This document shows positions 38,331-50,879 of a DNA stretch of 64,000 nucleotides, in pieces. Position 1 is the first letter of the stretch. The number at the start of each line of letters is the position of its first letter. The stretch comes from Chrysomallon squamiferum (taxonomy: Eukaryota > Mollusca > Gastropoda > Neomphalida > Peltospiridae), in assembly GCA_012295275.1 (NCBI GenBank), contig CM022677.1, positions 24,437,809 to 24,501,808 on the forward strand, in the 5' to 3' direction. A program made the position numbers and the translations under genes. The notes beneath the pieces are model-generated. The model saw nothing but the letters and a program-made list of their open reading frames with translations. It was not told where the DNA came from and searched no databases.

Positions 38331-39999
38331 TTATTATTATTATTATTATTTTATATACATACAATCATATATATATATTTTAATGTTTCAGTGCGTAATA
38401 TTTATTTTGTAAGTAAGTTAGTAATAAAACAGGAGATATGAAAACTAGAGTACATACCTGAAAATTCTTTCTTCTTTCGTATAGGAAAGTCACCTTGCAA
38501 ATGACAAACTATATGCTTATGTCACATGCGCCTAAAACTGTCAAGTCATGACACTCTATTGCAGGTAACTAAAACTGGAGCTTGTTGATTGTGTTCGTCA
38601 ATCACATAGATATGCTGAGTTCTGATAACTGACCCGTTGAAGTTAAGAATTAATTGTTCAATTTAAAATGAATGTCATTAGGTTACTTCGCCTTGCATGA
38701 ACTCAAATGCGATTCGATAAAGAAAGGCAGACATTTTATATTAATTATGATGACGATAAAATATTTTTAAAACTTCTTGGCAAAACAAACCTGCTATTCT
38801 GTAATTCACAGAGTTCAGTTTCGAGTTAGCTGGGTAAGATGTAGACTTAGCGGTATCAAATTTCTGCTATATGAGTCCCATGTAATGACTATTCCATTTA
38901 TTTACCATCATTATTATTTTTTTCGTTGTTTATTTTTTATTTAATTTTCTTATATTCTTTTTCTTTCATTCTTTTTTCTGAATTTAATGATTTATTATTA
39001 CTATTATTATTGTCATTGTTATTGTGTTTTTTTTTAATGGTGAAATTTTTAAACTCTACTGGTATAAACAAAACTATGCTTTTAGAAAATTGATCTCTTC
39101 ACTGGATCAGGTTGATTGCATTCTACTGAAATGTGATTCTACTGTACATCTACGTACTGACTATGTAGACACAGCGGTACTGGTGTTCAGTTCTGTCTTC
39201 CGTGTTTAAATAATAGACAATATGTTTTGTTCCTCAACACAAAATACTTCATGTACTGCATGCGTCTATGTATGTATTTGTGTATGTATATAGATATGTA
39301 TGTCTGTGTATGTTTATATATGTATGTATACAAAAGTTGAATCAGAATATGCAGAGCAAGCCCTTTGTTCAGTTTTCCTTTCACTAGTACTGATTTGATT
39401 TTTTCTTCGAAAAACGGTAAAGATTCATTTTCGTATACATTGTAAGGAATTGAAAAATTGGAGGAAAAAAAAGAAACAACAACAATAAAATAAAACAAAA
39501 CAAAGAAAGAAATAAAACAATACATAAATAAATAAAGTTCAGAATTATTCTTTACTATTTTGCTCATGCTAAGAATAGCGAGTTTAAATTGAGTGGATGA
39601 CAATTAAAGACAGCTTTAAAAAAGGAAATAAAACAAAATGGAAATAAGTAAATAAATAATATAAAATAAAATAATTAAGCAGAAGAAAACTGAATGAAGG
39701 AAACATACTAATATTTAAAAGAAATCGAATAATAATAATTATATTTCGAAAACTTTCTGTGGGCACCTGAGCAAAACTTGTATGACACAATTCTCCGATT
39801 TGGACATGCGCGCTTAAAACAGGTTTTACAATATTGGCCTTTTTTTTGTCTAGACAGCCTACGCTGGAAAATTCGAAACAAGGCAACACATTTTTTTTTT
39901 TTTTATTTTTTTTTTTTATTAATGATTTTTTTTTTTTTTTTTTTTTCGTTTATTAAATTTTCTGTTTCACAGAAAACGTTCCGCAAGAGTCCTATACTT

Positions 40000-42358
40000 A
40001 AAAAAAAACACAACCCCGCAAAAAAAAATTGTTTTCGCAACATTAAATCGAAAAACTGCAAGTCACAATTTCTGGGTTTGATTATATATAGCATTTATTT
40101 TTAACTTTTAATCCGAGCTGTAATTGAATGATAGCAAACAAATATCCTCATACAAGTATATTTCGTTAATTAGGATTAAAAACTGGAAATGAGATAGCAC
40201 TTCATATTCAACTTTTCAAAACAATTTCAATAGCTACTGATATTTGAATTGTTTGTTTGCGATCAGTGTAAAAGTCTTTAGCAAAACACAATCGAGATTT
40301 GCTTATAAAATGAATATAGAAAAGGGTTTTGTATTCAAATGTAGATAAAGCTAAATTAAAAGAATTAAAAACACAGAAAATTAAAAAAGCACCTGTCTCT
40401 CAACGATTACTTGATACATATAAACAAAAATACTCCCAATAAGACAAAGAAAAGAAAACCCGCAATGGTTATAATTATTATTATTTTCACTACAGAATGT
40501 ACAGTATAAAGTATAGTACAATTAATCCTAACATGACAAAATATAAAATTAAATTAATGTGTTAAAATACAGAAGTCTTTAGATTATCGAGAAAGACAAG
40601 AACCAAAAAACTACAGATAATTATCTACTATAGGTTCCTAGTAATTAATATTTATCACATAAATACACAGTGATTGTTACAGTAAGAAACATACAAGAAT
40701 ACAATCAAAATAATTATGACATATTTACATTTCTTTTTTTTTTTCAAAATCTTGTCACATTTTATTGTTCCGTTATTTATCTTACGAACATACTTTTCTG
40801 CACAATAAATAAATAAACATGTTCAGAACATTTTGGAATCCAGTTAAAATAAGTTGTTAGTGGTTGCATTTTGATTTATAGATATAGTGTTTGGCAATTA
40901 ACAATATTAAATTGGCTCTATCACCTTTGTCAGAATAATTTCGGTTGTCTTAAATAATTGCATTTATTTGAAGTCTCACATTTGTTGACAAAAGTATCTA
41001 GTTTGTAACAGTGTTCCAGAATGTCTGAACATTTTTACGTAAGCCAAACGAAATTCACATTTATCTTTTATATCTTTATACCATATAATACCAAATGCTT
41101 ATTTGTTGTTAAGATAATTAACAAGATGTTATATTGAAAATATCTAAGTCCTGTGTTTATAGTTAACTTGAACAGAAGAAGATGTATACTTTTCCATTAT
41201 TTGTCACATAAATCTCTACCAAAAATATACTGCCATTTTATTTTGGCATTTATTTTGTGCTTTGAAATAATTTCTATTATATAATCACAGCAGAATGTTT
41301 TACCAACAATTGTTTTGAGGTGTTCTTCTGTAAAATTAGAAATTCCTGATATTTGTAATGTTACCTCGTTTGTAATACAAAGACAATTTATAATATTTTT
41401 TAACTACTAATATCAAACCATTGCAAAATAGCATAAGATTTATTGCTCTTAAACCACTCTCTTGATAATCCTGAATTAATATTTGTTCTAGCTATTTGAT
41501 CGAGCTTTTAAATTGAAACGAACTGAACGAATTAGGTTTCTATTTTTTTAAACAAAGAATCTGTTGGATAAAAAAGAAAACATTTCTTTTTCCATATAAC
41601 AACATTTTTGATTTCAGTCATTTTTTTTAGAGTCGTGAAACAACGTTTTAAGCATTGTTCATGAAGCCTGTTAACCTCACTCATATTAATAGTTTGATTC
41701 TTGTATTAGATACAGATGTGTGGAAAACTTTACCCCAAATATCGTAAATACTGTAGTCCATTTTAATTTATGTTTTGATGACAGTTTTCTAAGATTATTA
41801 TTGTCTTTGCCTAATTTGCTTGATCAGTTTTAGCTTATTAACTCTGAGATCACACATATTGTTAAAATAGTATAATGTTCCCGCACATGCTGTAAGAGTT
41901 TTATCACACCAGTCCAATAGCAATGTTGTGTCTTCGAGAAACTGAAATTTTGAATTCACTGACGTTTATCTCAATCCCGTGTATATCTTTGTTGCACACT
42001 GTTTATCCTTGAAGCTTGTTCTAAGTCATTAGATTTGTCCATAGGCAACTCAGTTTTATATATAGATAGTGTGGCTCTTATATTTACTTTCTCTGTTGTT
42101 TTTTTAACTTATCATTTTGTATTTCCAGTCTGATAATAATTTCTTTCATATGATGTAATATTTCTTTTTTATTTTCATCTAGTTGTCTGAATTCGTCCGA
42201 TAATGAAATGTACTATTTCTAAAAGTCGACCTTTGAGAGGAATTGTGGGAAAACTGTATTGTTGTTTGTTGTTTTTCTGTTTCTTCTTCTTGGTTAGTTT
42301 TTGTTCGCATTTGGTTTAAGGGTGGGTTTTTGTAACCACACTGACAAATCGGAATTGT
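40000..42358 (-). other. Conserved 3' flank of caspase copy 3
   Basis: Paralogue of 5000-7369, same order and mostly the same sequence. The tract near 41215-41440 carries the one-base difference (GTAATAC) shared with copy 1 that breaks the 78-codon frame seen in copies 2 and 4. Distinctive bases near 40230-40300 and 40850-40900 reappear in the inverted flank right of the gap. Confidence 0.7.
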
Positions 42359-44857
42359 TCATTCAGGTTTTTTGTAAACAGGGCAGAAAACAAATTGTTT
42401 TCTTAATGTTGAATTGGTCCACGGCACTTGTTTATTGGTGCAATCGTCCCCTGGTGGGTTTTTATCACTTACGTCATCACTGACTGCACCCATTACGTTA
42501 GAAATATTTTCATGTTTGTATTTAAGAAGATTGTCACAAAGCAGTTTAATATATAAAGATCCTGTATTTTCATTACGGTAAGACGCATATCCTGGCTCGC
42601 TTGAACAAGCAGTGTAGAAATCACAGCCCTCGGCAGTGAAATGTGTCGCTTCTTCAACATTGACGTCAGATTTAGTATCTAGTTCTGCTTTCTGATGTTT
42701 ATCACCTTGGCAGGACTGGATAAAAAACAGCTTTGGTTTATCACGGAGGGACTCACAAGACCGGAAATAAGAAGTGACTTCCCGTAAGGTTACTTTCTTT
42801 TCATTTACACACAGGACCGATCCCTCACTACCGTGTGCGAGAATGCAGCAGACAAAAGCGTCGCTTTCAATATCGTCGCGTTTTGACATCACTTTGAGTA
42901 CATTTTCCATTCTCGAGTGACTGAGATCCGTGTGAACAACGACATCGAAGAAAAGTTTCTCAAATGTCTCTCTCAGTCTCTCAACGTCCACACTCGAGCC
43001 TGTACGTTGTTCCAATGATTTATAATTTTCGTTGTTTATTATAATACATATCCCACGTTTCTGATGCGTCATTTCATAAACTGGAAACTCTGAGCTGCAG
43101 TTTACTACGTTTAAACTGGTAAGAAGGGAAATGGACTTGGTATGGTTGTACATGAGGTTCACCAGCTCCAAGAAGCTGTTGCATTGAATCTCGTACATTC
43201 CTTTCTTGTATGAAAGGAGCCAATGATCTGGTCGTTTGCCGATCATGTCACAACGCCATATTGTGTCTCCAGATACCGTTTCACGTATAGAACCAGTATC
43301 TATGATGCCAGGAATTATTTCAATTTCAGTTTGTCTGATGTTTCTTTCTTCAGCTACCTTCAAGATCTCAATTAACAGAGTCAGATAGTCGGCTACTCTC
43401 TCTGACAGATTTACATTGTTGTTGATTTCTTTTTCAAAACGATTTCTTAGATCTTTCAAATTCACCGTTTTCTCTTCGTGTAGCGTCACCACTTCGTTCT
43501 TTTCTGTGTCTTTGTTGTTTTGTGTGCTTTCTACCTCTTCATTCTTTGGTGTGCTTTCTATTTCTTCACTCTTTTGTGTGTTTTCTGTCTCTTCTTTGTT
43601 TTGTGTGTTTTCTGCCTCTTCTTTCTTTTGTGTGTTTTCTGTCTCTTCTTTGTTTTGTCTATTTTGTGTCTCGTCTTTGTTTTTTATGTTTTCTGTCTCT
43701 TCTTTCTTTTGTCTATTTTGTGTCTCGTCTTTGTTTTTTTTTGTGCTTTCTGTCTCTTCTTTGTTTTTGTGTTTTCTGTCTCCTCTTTGTTTTAGTGTGT
43801 TTTCTGCCTCTTTTTTCTTTTGTCTGTTTTCTGCCTCTTCTTTCTTTTGTGTGTTTTCTGTCTCTTGTTTCTTTTGTGTGTTTTCTGCCTCTTCTTTCTT
43901 TTTTGTGTGTTTTCTGTCTCTTCTTTGTTTAGTGTGTTTTGTGTCTCCTCTTTGTTTTGTCTGTTTTCTGTCTCTTCTTTGTTTTGTATGCTTTCTGTCT
44001 CTTCTTTGTTTAGTGTGTTTTCTGTCTCTTCTTTTTTTTGTGTGTTTTCTGTCTCTTCTTTGTTTTGTGTGCTTTCTGTCTCTTCTTTGTTTTTTGTGTG
44101 TTTTTTCTGTCTCTTCTTTGTTTTGTGTGCTTTCTGTCTCTTCTTTGTTTTGTATGCTTTCTGTCTCTTCTTTGTTTTTGTGTGTTTTCTGTCTCTTCTT
44201 TGTTTTGTATGCTTTCTGTCTCTTCTTTTTTTTTGTATGCTTTCTGTCTCTCTTTTTGTTTTAGTGTGTTTTTGTGTCTCCTCTTTGTTTTAGTGTGTTT
44301 TCTGTCTCTTCTTTGTTTTTGTGTGTTTTCTGTCTCTTCTTTGTTTTGTGTGTTTTCTGTCTCTTCTTTGTTTAGTGTGTTTTCTGTCTCCTCTTTGTTT
44401 TAGTGTGCTTTCTGTCTCTTCGTTGTTTTGTGTGCTTTCTGCCTCTTCTTTGTTTTGTGTGCTTTTTCTGCCTCTTCTTTGTTTTGTGTGCTTTCTGTCT
44501 CTTCTTTGTTTTGTGTGCTTTCTGTCTCTTCTTTGTTTTGTGTGCTTTCTGTCTCTTCTTTTTTTTGTGTGCTTTCTGTCTCTTCTTCTTTTTTTGTGTG
44601 TTTTCTGTCTCTTCTTTGTTTTGTGTGTTTTCTGTCTCTTCTTTGTTTTCTGTGTTGTCTATCTTTACTTTCTTTTTTTGTTTTCTTTGTTTCTTCGTTG
44701 TTTTGTACCTTTTCTGTGTTTTCTTTGTTTGTTCTATTAAGTTTTTTTTCAATTCATCAGTTATTTTCCAATCTCATTGGTCTCAAGTTAAACTGAGCAC
44801 AGAGTCAATATACACTGTGTCCGGAATGTATTCTGTTAAATGTATCAGATTTTCCAT
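42359..44857 (-). CDS. Caspase-8-like protease with QSCQG active site, copy 3
   Basis: The domain part (42359-43492, 377 codons from a GTG) is fully open: Arg146, His220 in CCILAHG, Cys261 and Arg306. The active-site pentapeptide is QSCQG, with Ser260 where the other readable copies have Ala. The p20-p10 linker is also different (KAELDTKSDV in place of GQLVPHSDV). The first 94 residues are identical to copy 1, while the last 53 residues before VYKK match copy 4, so the gene is a mosaic. The start ATG is at 44857, but two extra bases (CACAGAGTC, about 44801) make that frame stop at 44785-44783. An extra A near 44770, further T-run changes and minisatellite indels follow. ATG and domain are in the same frame overall, yet the intervening frame is broken. 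It may be a pseudogene, a sequencing-error product, or a real gene with assembly noise. Confidence 0.75.
43500..44690 (-). repeat. Coding minisatellite of copy 3 (27-bp unit)
   Basis: About 44 units of KEETENTQN type. The distal part (about 43730-44420) has many units of 26, 28 or 30 bp and units with CTAAAC in place of CAAAAC, and these introduce frame changes and potential stops. The tract near 43500-43735 repeats the same unit order as copy 1, including KDETQNRQK, and the order then diverges. Confidence 0.9.
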
Positions 44858-44906
44858 TGTTTCCGTTGAATGCGACTCAGCGAAGAAGTGATTCAGTGAT
44901 CATCTA

Positions 44907-44907
44907 A

Positions 44908-44970
<63 letters not shown>
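44907..44970. repeat. (AAT)n microsatellite upstream of caspase copy 3
   Basis: Same position and flanks as 9845-9910. Confidence 0.95.
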
Positions 44971-44971
<1 letters not shown>

Positions 44972-45186
44972 TGGTAGCACTAGTAGTAGTAGTAGTAGCA
45001 GCAGCAACAACAAGAACAGCAGCAAGTTGTAGTAATTGTACTAAGAATCACAGTACAATACGTTTTTTATTTTATAATATGTATTGTATTTGTTTTGTTT
45101 TGTGTGTGTATGTATGTATGTATTGTATCTGTAAGTGTGTGTCTGTGAATGTTTCTGTATGTGTGTGCAAGTGCAAGTTATTTATA

Positions 45187-45224
<38 letters not shown>

Positions 45225-45910
45225 GTATGTTTGTATCTATTTATACGTATGTATGTTTTTATCTATGATTATGGATGGATATGTGTGTATGCATGTAAGA
45301 ATTAGAAGTTGCCCTTTTTTATACAGTTTTTCTTACTCTAGTACTGATTTGATATTTTCTTCTAAAAATTGTAATGATTCATTTTCATATGTATTTTAAT
45401 ATATTGAAAAATTGAATTAAATTTTTTTTTTTAAATAATAAAATAAAATATAATAAATAAATTATAATTTCAGAATTATTGTTTTCTCTTTTGGTCATGC
45501 TAAGAACAGCTAGTTTAAACTGAGTGGATATGTATGCCAGCTAAAGGCTGATAACTAACAAAACTAATTTTATAAATTAGTGAAATAATAACAAATAATA
45601 TAAAATAAAATAATTAAGAAAAGAAAGAAAGAAACATCCTAATATTTAAAAAGAATAATAATTATTATGTTTCGAAAAATGTCTGGGGCAACTGACAAAA
45701 TATATAAGAGAATTCGCCGATTTGGGCATACGCGCTTAAAGGAGATTTTCCTTCCCTCATCTTTGTTATTATCACACCATACAAAGGAAAACCGAAACCG
45801 AAACGAAAAATAAAATCTTGTTTTGTTTTTAGATTAATGATCATTTTAATATCATTTACAATTTTCTTTCCTCAAAATTTCTTTCAGCTGAAACATTTTA
45901 TTACAATCCC

Positions 45911-45912
<2 letters not shown>

Positions 45913-45946
<34 letters not shown>
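45913..45946. repeat. Poly-T run
   Basis: Thirty-four consecutive T. The homologous runs near 10862 and 60868 (as A) are shorter, so the length is unstable or poorly sequenced. Confidence 0.9.
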
Positions 45947-45951
<5 letters not shown>

Positions 45952-46452
45952 TTTATGTTTCTTTGTTTATTTAATGTTCTAGGTCACAGAAAACGTTCAA
46001 CAGTAGTATTTATATATTTATTTAATTGTTTATTTTATATCTTTTTTTTTTTCTTTTTTTTTTTTCTGGTTTGATTTTTTTTCTTTCGTTAGTTAAAACT
46101 TTCATTGCGTGATACTTATTTTGTAATTAAGTTAAATATAAAAACTAGAACAAAATACCTGAAAACTCTTTCTTGTTTCGTATAGGAACATCACCTTTTA
46201 AATGACAAAATTTGTTGCTTACGTCACACAGGTAACGCACGAGTGCTCCACAAACTGACAAGTCATGGTACGCTATTATTGTACGGTAACTAAAACCGAA
46301 GCAGGAGATCTGTTTCGTTATCATATCAGTGTGTTCAATTGTGAACACTGACTCGTTGAAGTTAGGAGTAAATAGTTGCATTTAAATAAATAAATAAAGT
46401 AAAATAAAAACTAACAAATAAATAAAATGAATTAAAATAAAATAAAAAATAA

Positions 46453-46454
46453 TA

Positions 46455-46546
<92 letters not shown>
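46453..46546. repeat. (ATT)n microsatellite
   Basis: Pure except for one ATATT interruption. It lacks the ATC interruptions of 11386-11476. Confidence 0.9.
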
Positions 46547-46686
46547 TAAGAAAATGTACAAGTTTCTTATGCTGAAACATATTGTAATGTATTCTGGGGG
46601 GAAAAAAAGAAGAAGATAATAATGTTAATGAATAAACTAAAGTAATTTTATTTTATTTTATTTTATTTAGTTATTCATTTCTTCTT

Positions 46687-46717
<31 letters not shown>

Positions 46718-47354
46718 TTGTTATTATTAGTTTTATTATTTTTTTAAAGTAGTTGTCTTTGACAAACATAGCATTTTAACAAGTTATTTTCAGTATTTGT
46801 GTTTTTAATTTTTAACTTTTCATTTATATTTATCTACTTTTACACTTTCTGTATTCCTTTTGTAAACAAACCTCTCTTGTATTTTGCTAGAAATAACTGC
46901 AATTAGTTATTGACGAAATAAATAAATAAATAGCTAGATTAGATTGATAGATATAAAGTATATGAAATAAAATAAAATATTTCTAGTTTAATTTCCCTTG
47001 AATGCGATTTGAAACAGAAAGGCAGGCATTTAAAATTTTTAAAATAACATAAAAGTAAAATAAATAATAATAATAATTATTATGATGATGATAGAATATG
47101 TTTACAGCTTATTCGAATGAGAGACTATCTATTCTCTAATTCAAAGAGTTCAGTTTCGACTGTAATGGGTAATTTGTAGACTAAGAACTATCAGATTTCT
47201 GCGATATGAGTCCCGTGTAATGTCGAATTCTATTTATATGTTTTTGTTTTTGTTTGTTTGATTCTTTGTTTATTTATATCATCAGTTTTATTCTTGTTGT
47301 TGTTTATTTTTTATTTAATTTTCTTATTTTCTTTTTCTTTCATTCGTTGTTTTC

Positions 47355-47408
<54 letters not shown>

Positions 47409-48419
47409 TTATTTTTCTTAATTTGAACAATTTTGAACTCTACTACTATAATCAAAACGATGCTTTTAGAAAATGTATCTCTTCACTGGATCAGGTTGAT
47501 TGCATTCTACTAAAATGTGATTCTACTGTACATCTGCGTACTGACTATGTAGACACAGCGGTACAGGTGTCTTTTGTGTTTAAATAATAGACAATATGTC
47601 TTGTTCCTCAACAGAAAATACTTTATGTACTGCATGTGTGTAGGTATGTATCTGCATACGTCTGTATATGTATTATGTATGTTTGTTAAATGTATGTATT
47701 TGTGTATGTATATACATATGTATATCTGTATGTTTATGTATGTATGTATATAAAAGTTGAATCAGAATATGCAGAGCAAGTATACATCGTAAAGCATTGG
47801 CAAATTGGAGAAACAAACAACAACAATAAAATATAAATAAATAAATAAATAAATAAAGCTTAGAATTATATTCTTTACACTTTTCCAAGAATAGCCAGTT
47901 TAAATTGAGTGGATATGTATGACAATTAAAAGCTATTTTAGAAAATGAAAATAAAACAAAATGGAAATAAATAAATAATATAAAATTAAATAATTAAGAA
48001 GAAGAAAATTGAACGAAACAAACATCCTAATATTTAAAAGACATCTAATAACAATAACAATGTTTCGACAAATGTCTGGGCACGTGAGCAAAACGTGTGA
48101 CACATTTCGCTGATTTGGGCATGCGCGCTTAAAACAGGTTTCCCTCACTGACAGTAACAGTATTCTAGAATCTCTGAACCTGTTTCCATTTGTTGTTAAG
48201 ATAACTAACAAGATATTGTACTGAAAGTATCTAAGTCCTGTGTCTCTAGTTAGCTTGAACAGAAAATCCTATACTTTTCCATCATTTGTCATAGAAATCT
48301 ACACGAAAAGAAAGCAAAAGTAAAATAAATAATAGTAATAATGACGATTATAATAAATAAATAAATAAATGAAAGAAAGAAACATGCTAATATTTAAAAG
48401 ACATCTAATAATAATATCA

Positions 48420-48621
48420 TAGTGGGAAAAAACGCCTCGCTTGGACATGCGATCAGCAGATTAAAATAAAATATATTTAACCATAGCAACCAAAGTTTTA
48501 AAGCCAAAGTCGTCAAGTTATAATCTAATTAATTATATGTCTATTGTTAATTATCTATAGTTAAGTATATTTTATTTTAATCTGCTGATGGCATGTTCAT
48601 GCGAGGCGTATCTTCCCACTA
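48420..48621. mobile_element. MITE-like palindromic element, copy 2
   Basis: Same element as at 2268-2468, with its left end starting TAGTGGGAAAAAACGCCTCG. The flanking sequence is also the same as at 2268, so the two copies descend from one insertion that was later duplicated with its array unit, and not from two independent insertions. Confidence 0.75.
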
Positions 48622-50045
48622 TCATACTAATGATAATGTTTCGACAAATGTCTGTGGGCACGTCAGTAAAATTTGTGTGTCACAATTCGCTGATTTGGGC
48701 ATGCGCAGGTTTAGCCCTTGATCTTTGTTGTTAAGACACTACACAGGGAATCGAAACAAGCAGATAAAATATTGCTTTGTTTTTACATTAATGATCATTT
48801 TAATATGATTTACATATTAAATTTTGTCTCCTCACTATTTCCGTCAGCTAAGATATTTTATTACAATTAAATGTTTTTATTATTGTTTGTAAACTTTCAT
48901 TTTTCTTCGTTTATTAAGTTTATTTTGTATCACATAAACCATTCAACAGTAGTCTTACATATATATATAATATACATTTTTTTTCTTATTTGACCCTTTC
49001 ATTGCGTAATATTTATTTTGTAAATAAGTTGGTAGCAAAAGAGAGCAGATAAAAACTGAAATAAATATCTGAAATTTCTTTCTTGTTTTCTACATGAAAG
49101 TGATCTTGTAAATGACAAAACGGTTGCTTACGGCACATGCGCCTAAAACTGTCAAGTCATGACACTTTATTGCAGGTAACTGAAACTGCAGCTGGTGGTT
49201 TTGTTTTCGTTGATCTTATAGGTGTGTTCAGTTGTGAGAACTGACCCGTTGAAATGGTGAATAAATGGTTTAATTTACAATAAATAAATAAATACAATAA
49301 AATAAAAACTAAGCTATAAATAAAATGAATTAAATTAAAATAAAATAAAGTCACATTCCAATATTTAAAATATATCGAATAATAATTATTATATTTCGAA
49401 AAATGTCTGTGGGCACCTGAGAAAATATGTATGACAATAAGCAGATTTGGGCATGCGCGCTTCAAAGAGATTTTCCACCCTTCATCTTTCTTGTTATCAG
49501 AGCATACAAACGAAAACCGAAACAAAGAAATAAAATATTATTATTATTACTATTATTATTATTATTTTATATATATATACATATATTTAAATGTTTCAGT
49601 GCGTAATATTTATTTTATAAGTAAGTTAGTAATAAAAGAGAGGATATAAAAACTGGAATAAATACCTGAAAAATCTCTCTTGTTTTGTAGAGAAAAGTCA
49701 CCTTGTAAATGACAAAATGTTTCCTTACGTCACATGCGCCTAAAACTATCAAGTCATGACACTCTATTGCAGGTAACTAAAACTGCCGCAGGTAACTGAA
49801 ACTGCAGCAGGTGGATTATATAGGTATGTTCAGTTCTGATAACTGACCCGTTGAAGTTAAGAATAAATTTCACTAGGTTACTTTCCCTTGCATGAATTCT
49901 AATGCGATTTGAAACAGAAAGTCTGACTAATCTATTTATTTCCCATCATTATTATTTTTTTGTTGTTGTTGTTTATTTTTTATTTAATTTTCCTATATTC
50001 TTTTTTGTTTAAAACTTTTCTTAATTTAATTATTTATTAATTAAC

Positions 50046-50046
<1 letters not shown>

Positions 50047-50107
<61 letters not shown>
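50047..50107. repeat. (ATT)n microsatellite
   Basis: Pure tract. The mirror tract is at 56714-56777. Confidence 0.95.
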
Positions 50108-50112
<5 letters not shown>

Positions 50113-50879
50113 TGAAATTTTTAAACTCTACTGGTATCAAGAAAACGATGCTTTTAGAAAATTGATCTCTTCACTGGATCAGGTTGATTGCATTCTACCA
50201 AAGTATAGTATATGAAAGTTGAATCAGAATCTGCAGAATATGCAGAGCAAGCCCTTTGTTCAGTTTTTCTTTCTCTAGTACTGATTTGATTTTTTCTTCG
50301 AAAAACGGCAAAGATTCATTTCCGTATACATTGCAAGGAATTGAAAAATTGGAGGAAAATAAAACAACAACAATTAAATAAAATAAATAAATAAATAAAA
50401 CAATACATAAATAAATAAAGTTCAGAATTATTCTTTACTCTTTTGCTCATGCTAAGAATAGCGAGTTTAAATTCAGTGGATATGTATGACAATTAAAGGC
50501 AGCTTTGAAAAAGGAAAATAAAACAAAGTGGAAATAAATAAATAAATAATATAAAATAAAATAATTTAGCAGAAGAAAACTGAATGAAGGAAACATACTA
50601 ATATTTAAAAGAAATCGAAGAAAAATGAGTATGTTTCGAGAACTGTCTGTGGGCACGTGAGCAAAACTTCTATGACACAATTCTCCGATTTGGACATGCG
50701 GGCTTAAAACAGGTTTTCCTCACTGACCTTTGTTGTATAGACAGCCTACACAGGAAAATTCGAAACAAGGAAATAAAACATTGTTTTTTCTTACATTAAT
50801 TATTATTATTATTTTTTTTTTGTTATTGAATTTTCTAGTTCACAGAAAACGTTCCACAAGAGTCCTATACTTAAGAAAA

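Larger units (their letters stand above)
23801..39990. repeat. Composite macrosatellite array, segment C
   Basis: The largest array, 16 kb, with no credible gene. The GGGCATGCGCG motif (or a one-base variant) occurs near 24334, 24744, 25614, 27321, 28894, 29626, 31250, 31561, 32418, 34014, 34757, 36354, 36770, 37567, 38216 and 39796. The CTGGATCAGGTTGATTGC block occurs near 26590, 28230, 30585, 33400, 35720 and 39105, so spacing ranges from about 1.6 to 3.4 kb. Two long sub-blocks repeat at an offset of about 5.13 kb (about 29.1-31.2 against 34.2-36.4 kb) and share a private deletion ending GTTAGAAAAAATTCACC. Around 37.1-38.3 kb a 0.6-kb piece is duplicated locally. Deletion joins are visible near 23.95 and 27.23 kb. 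Confidence 0.85.
44971..47560. repeat. Upstream block of caspase copy 3 (segmental duplication)
   Basis: Nearly identical to 9911-12470. Differences are mainly lengths of simple tracts: the (TA)n near 45190-45220, a T run of 34 at 45913-45946 against a shorter run in copy 1, the (ATT)n at 46453-46546, and small insertions such as an extra TAT near 46275. No gene seen. Confidence 0.8.
47561..50870. repeat. Composite macrosatellite array, segment D
   Basis: About 3.3 kb of array units with no gene. The motif GGGCATGCGC occurs near 48114, 48695 (truncated) and 49443, with the variant GGACATGCGGGCTT near 50690. It contains MITE copy 2 and an (ATT)n tract at 50047-50107. Segment D reappears almost unchanged, in reverse complement, at 56000-59240. 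For example 49157-49525 and 57301-57669 translate identically over 122 codons. Confidence 0.85.
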
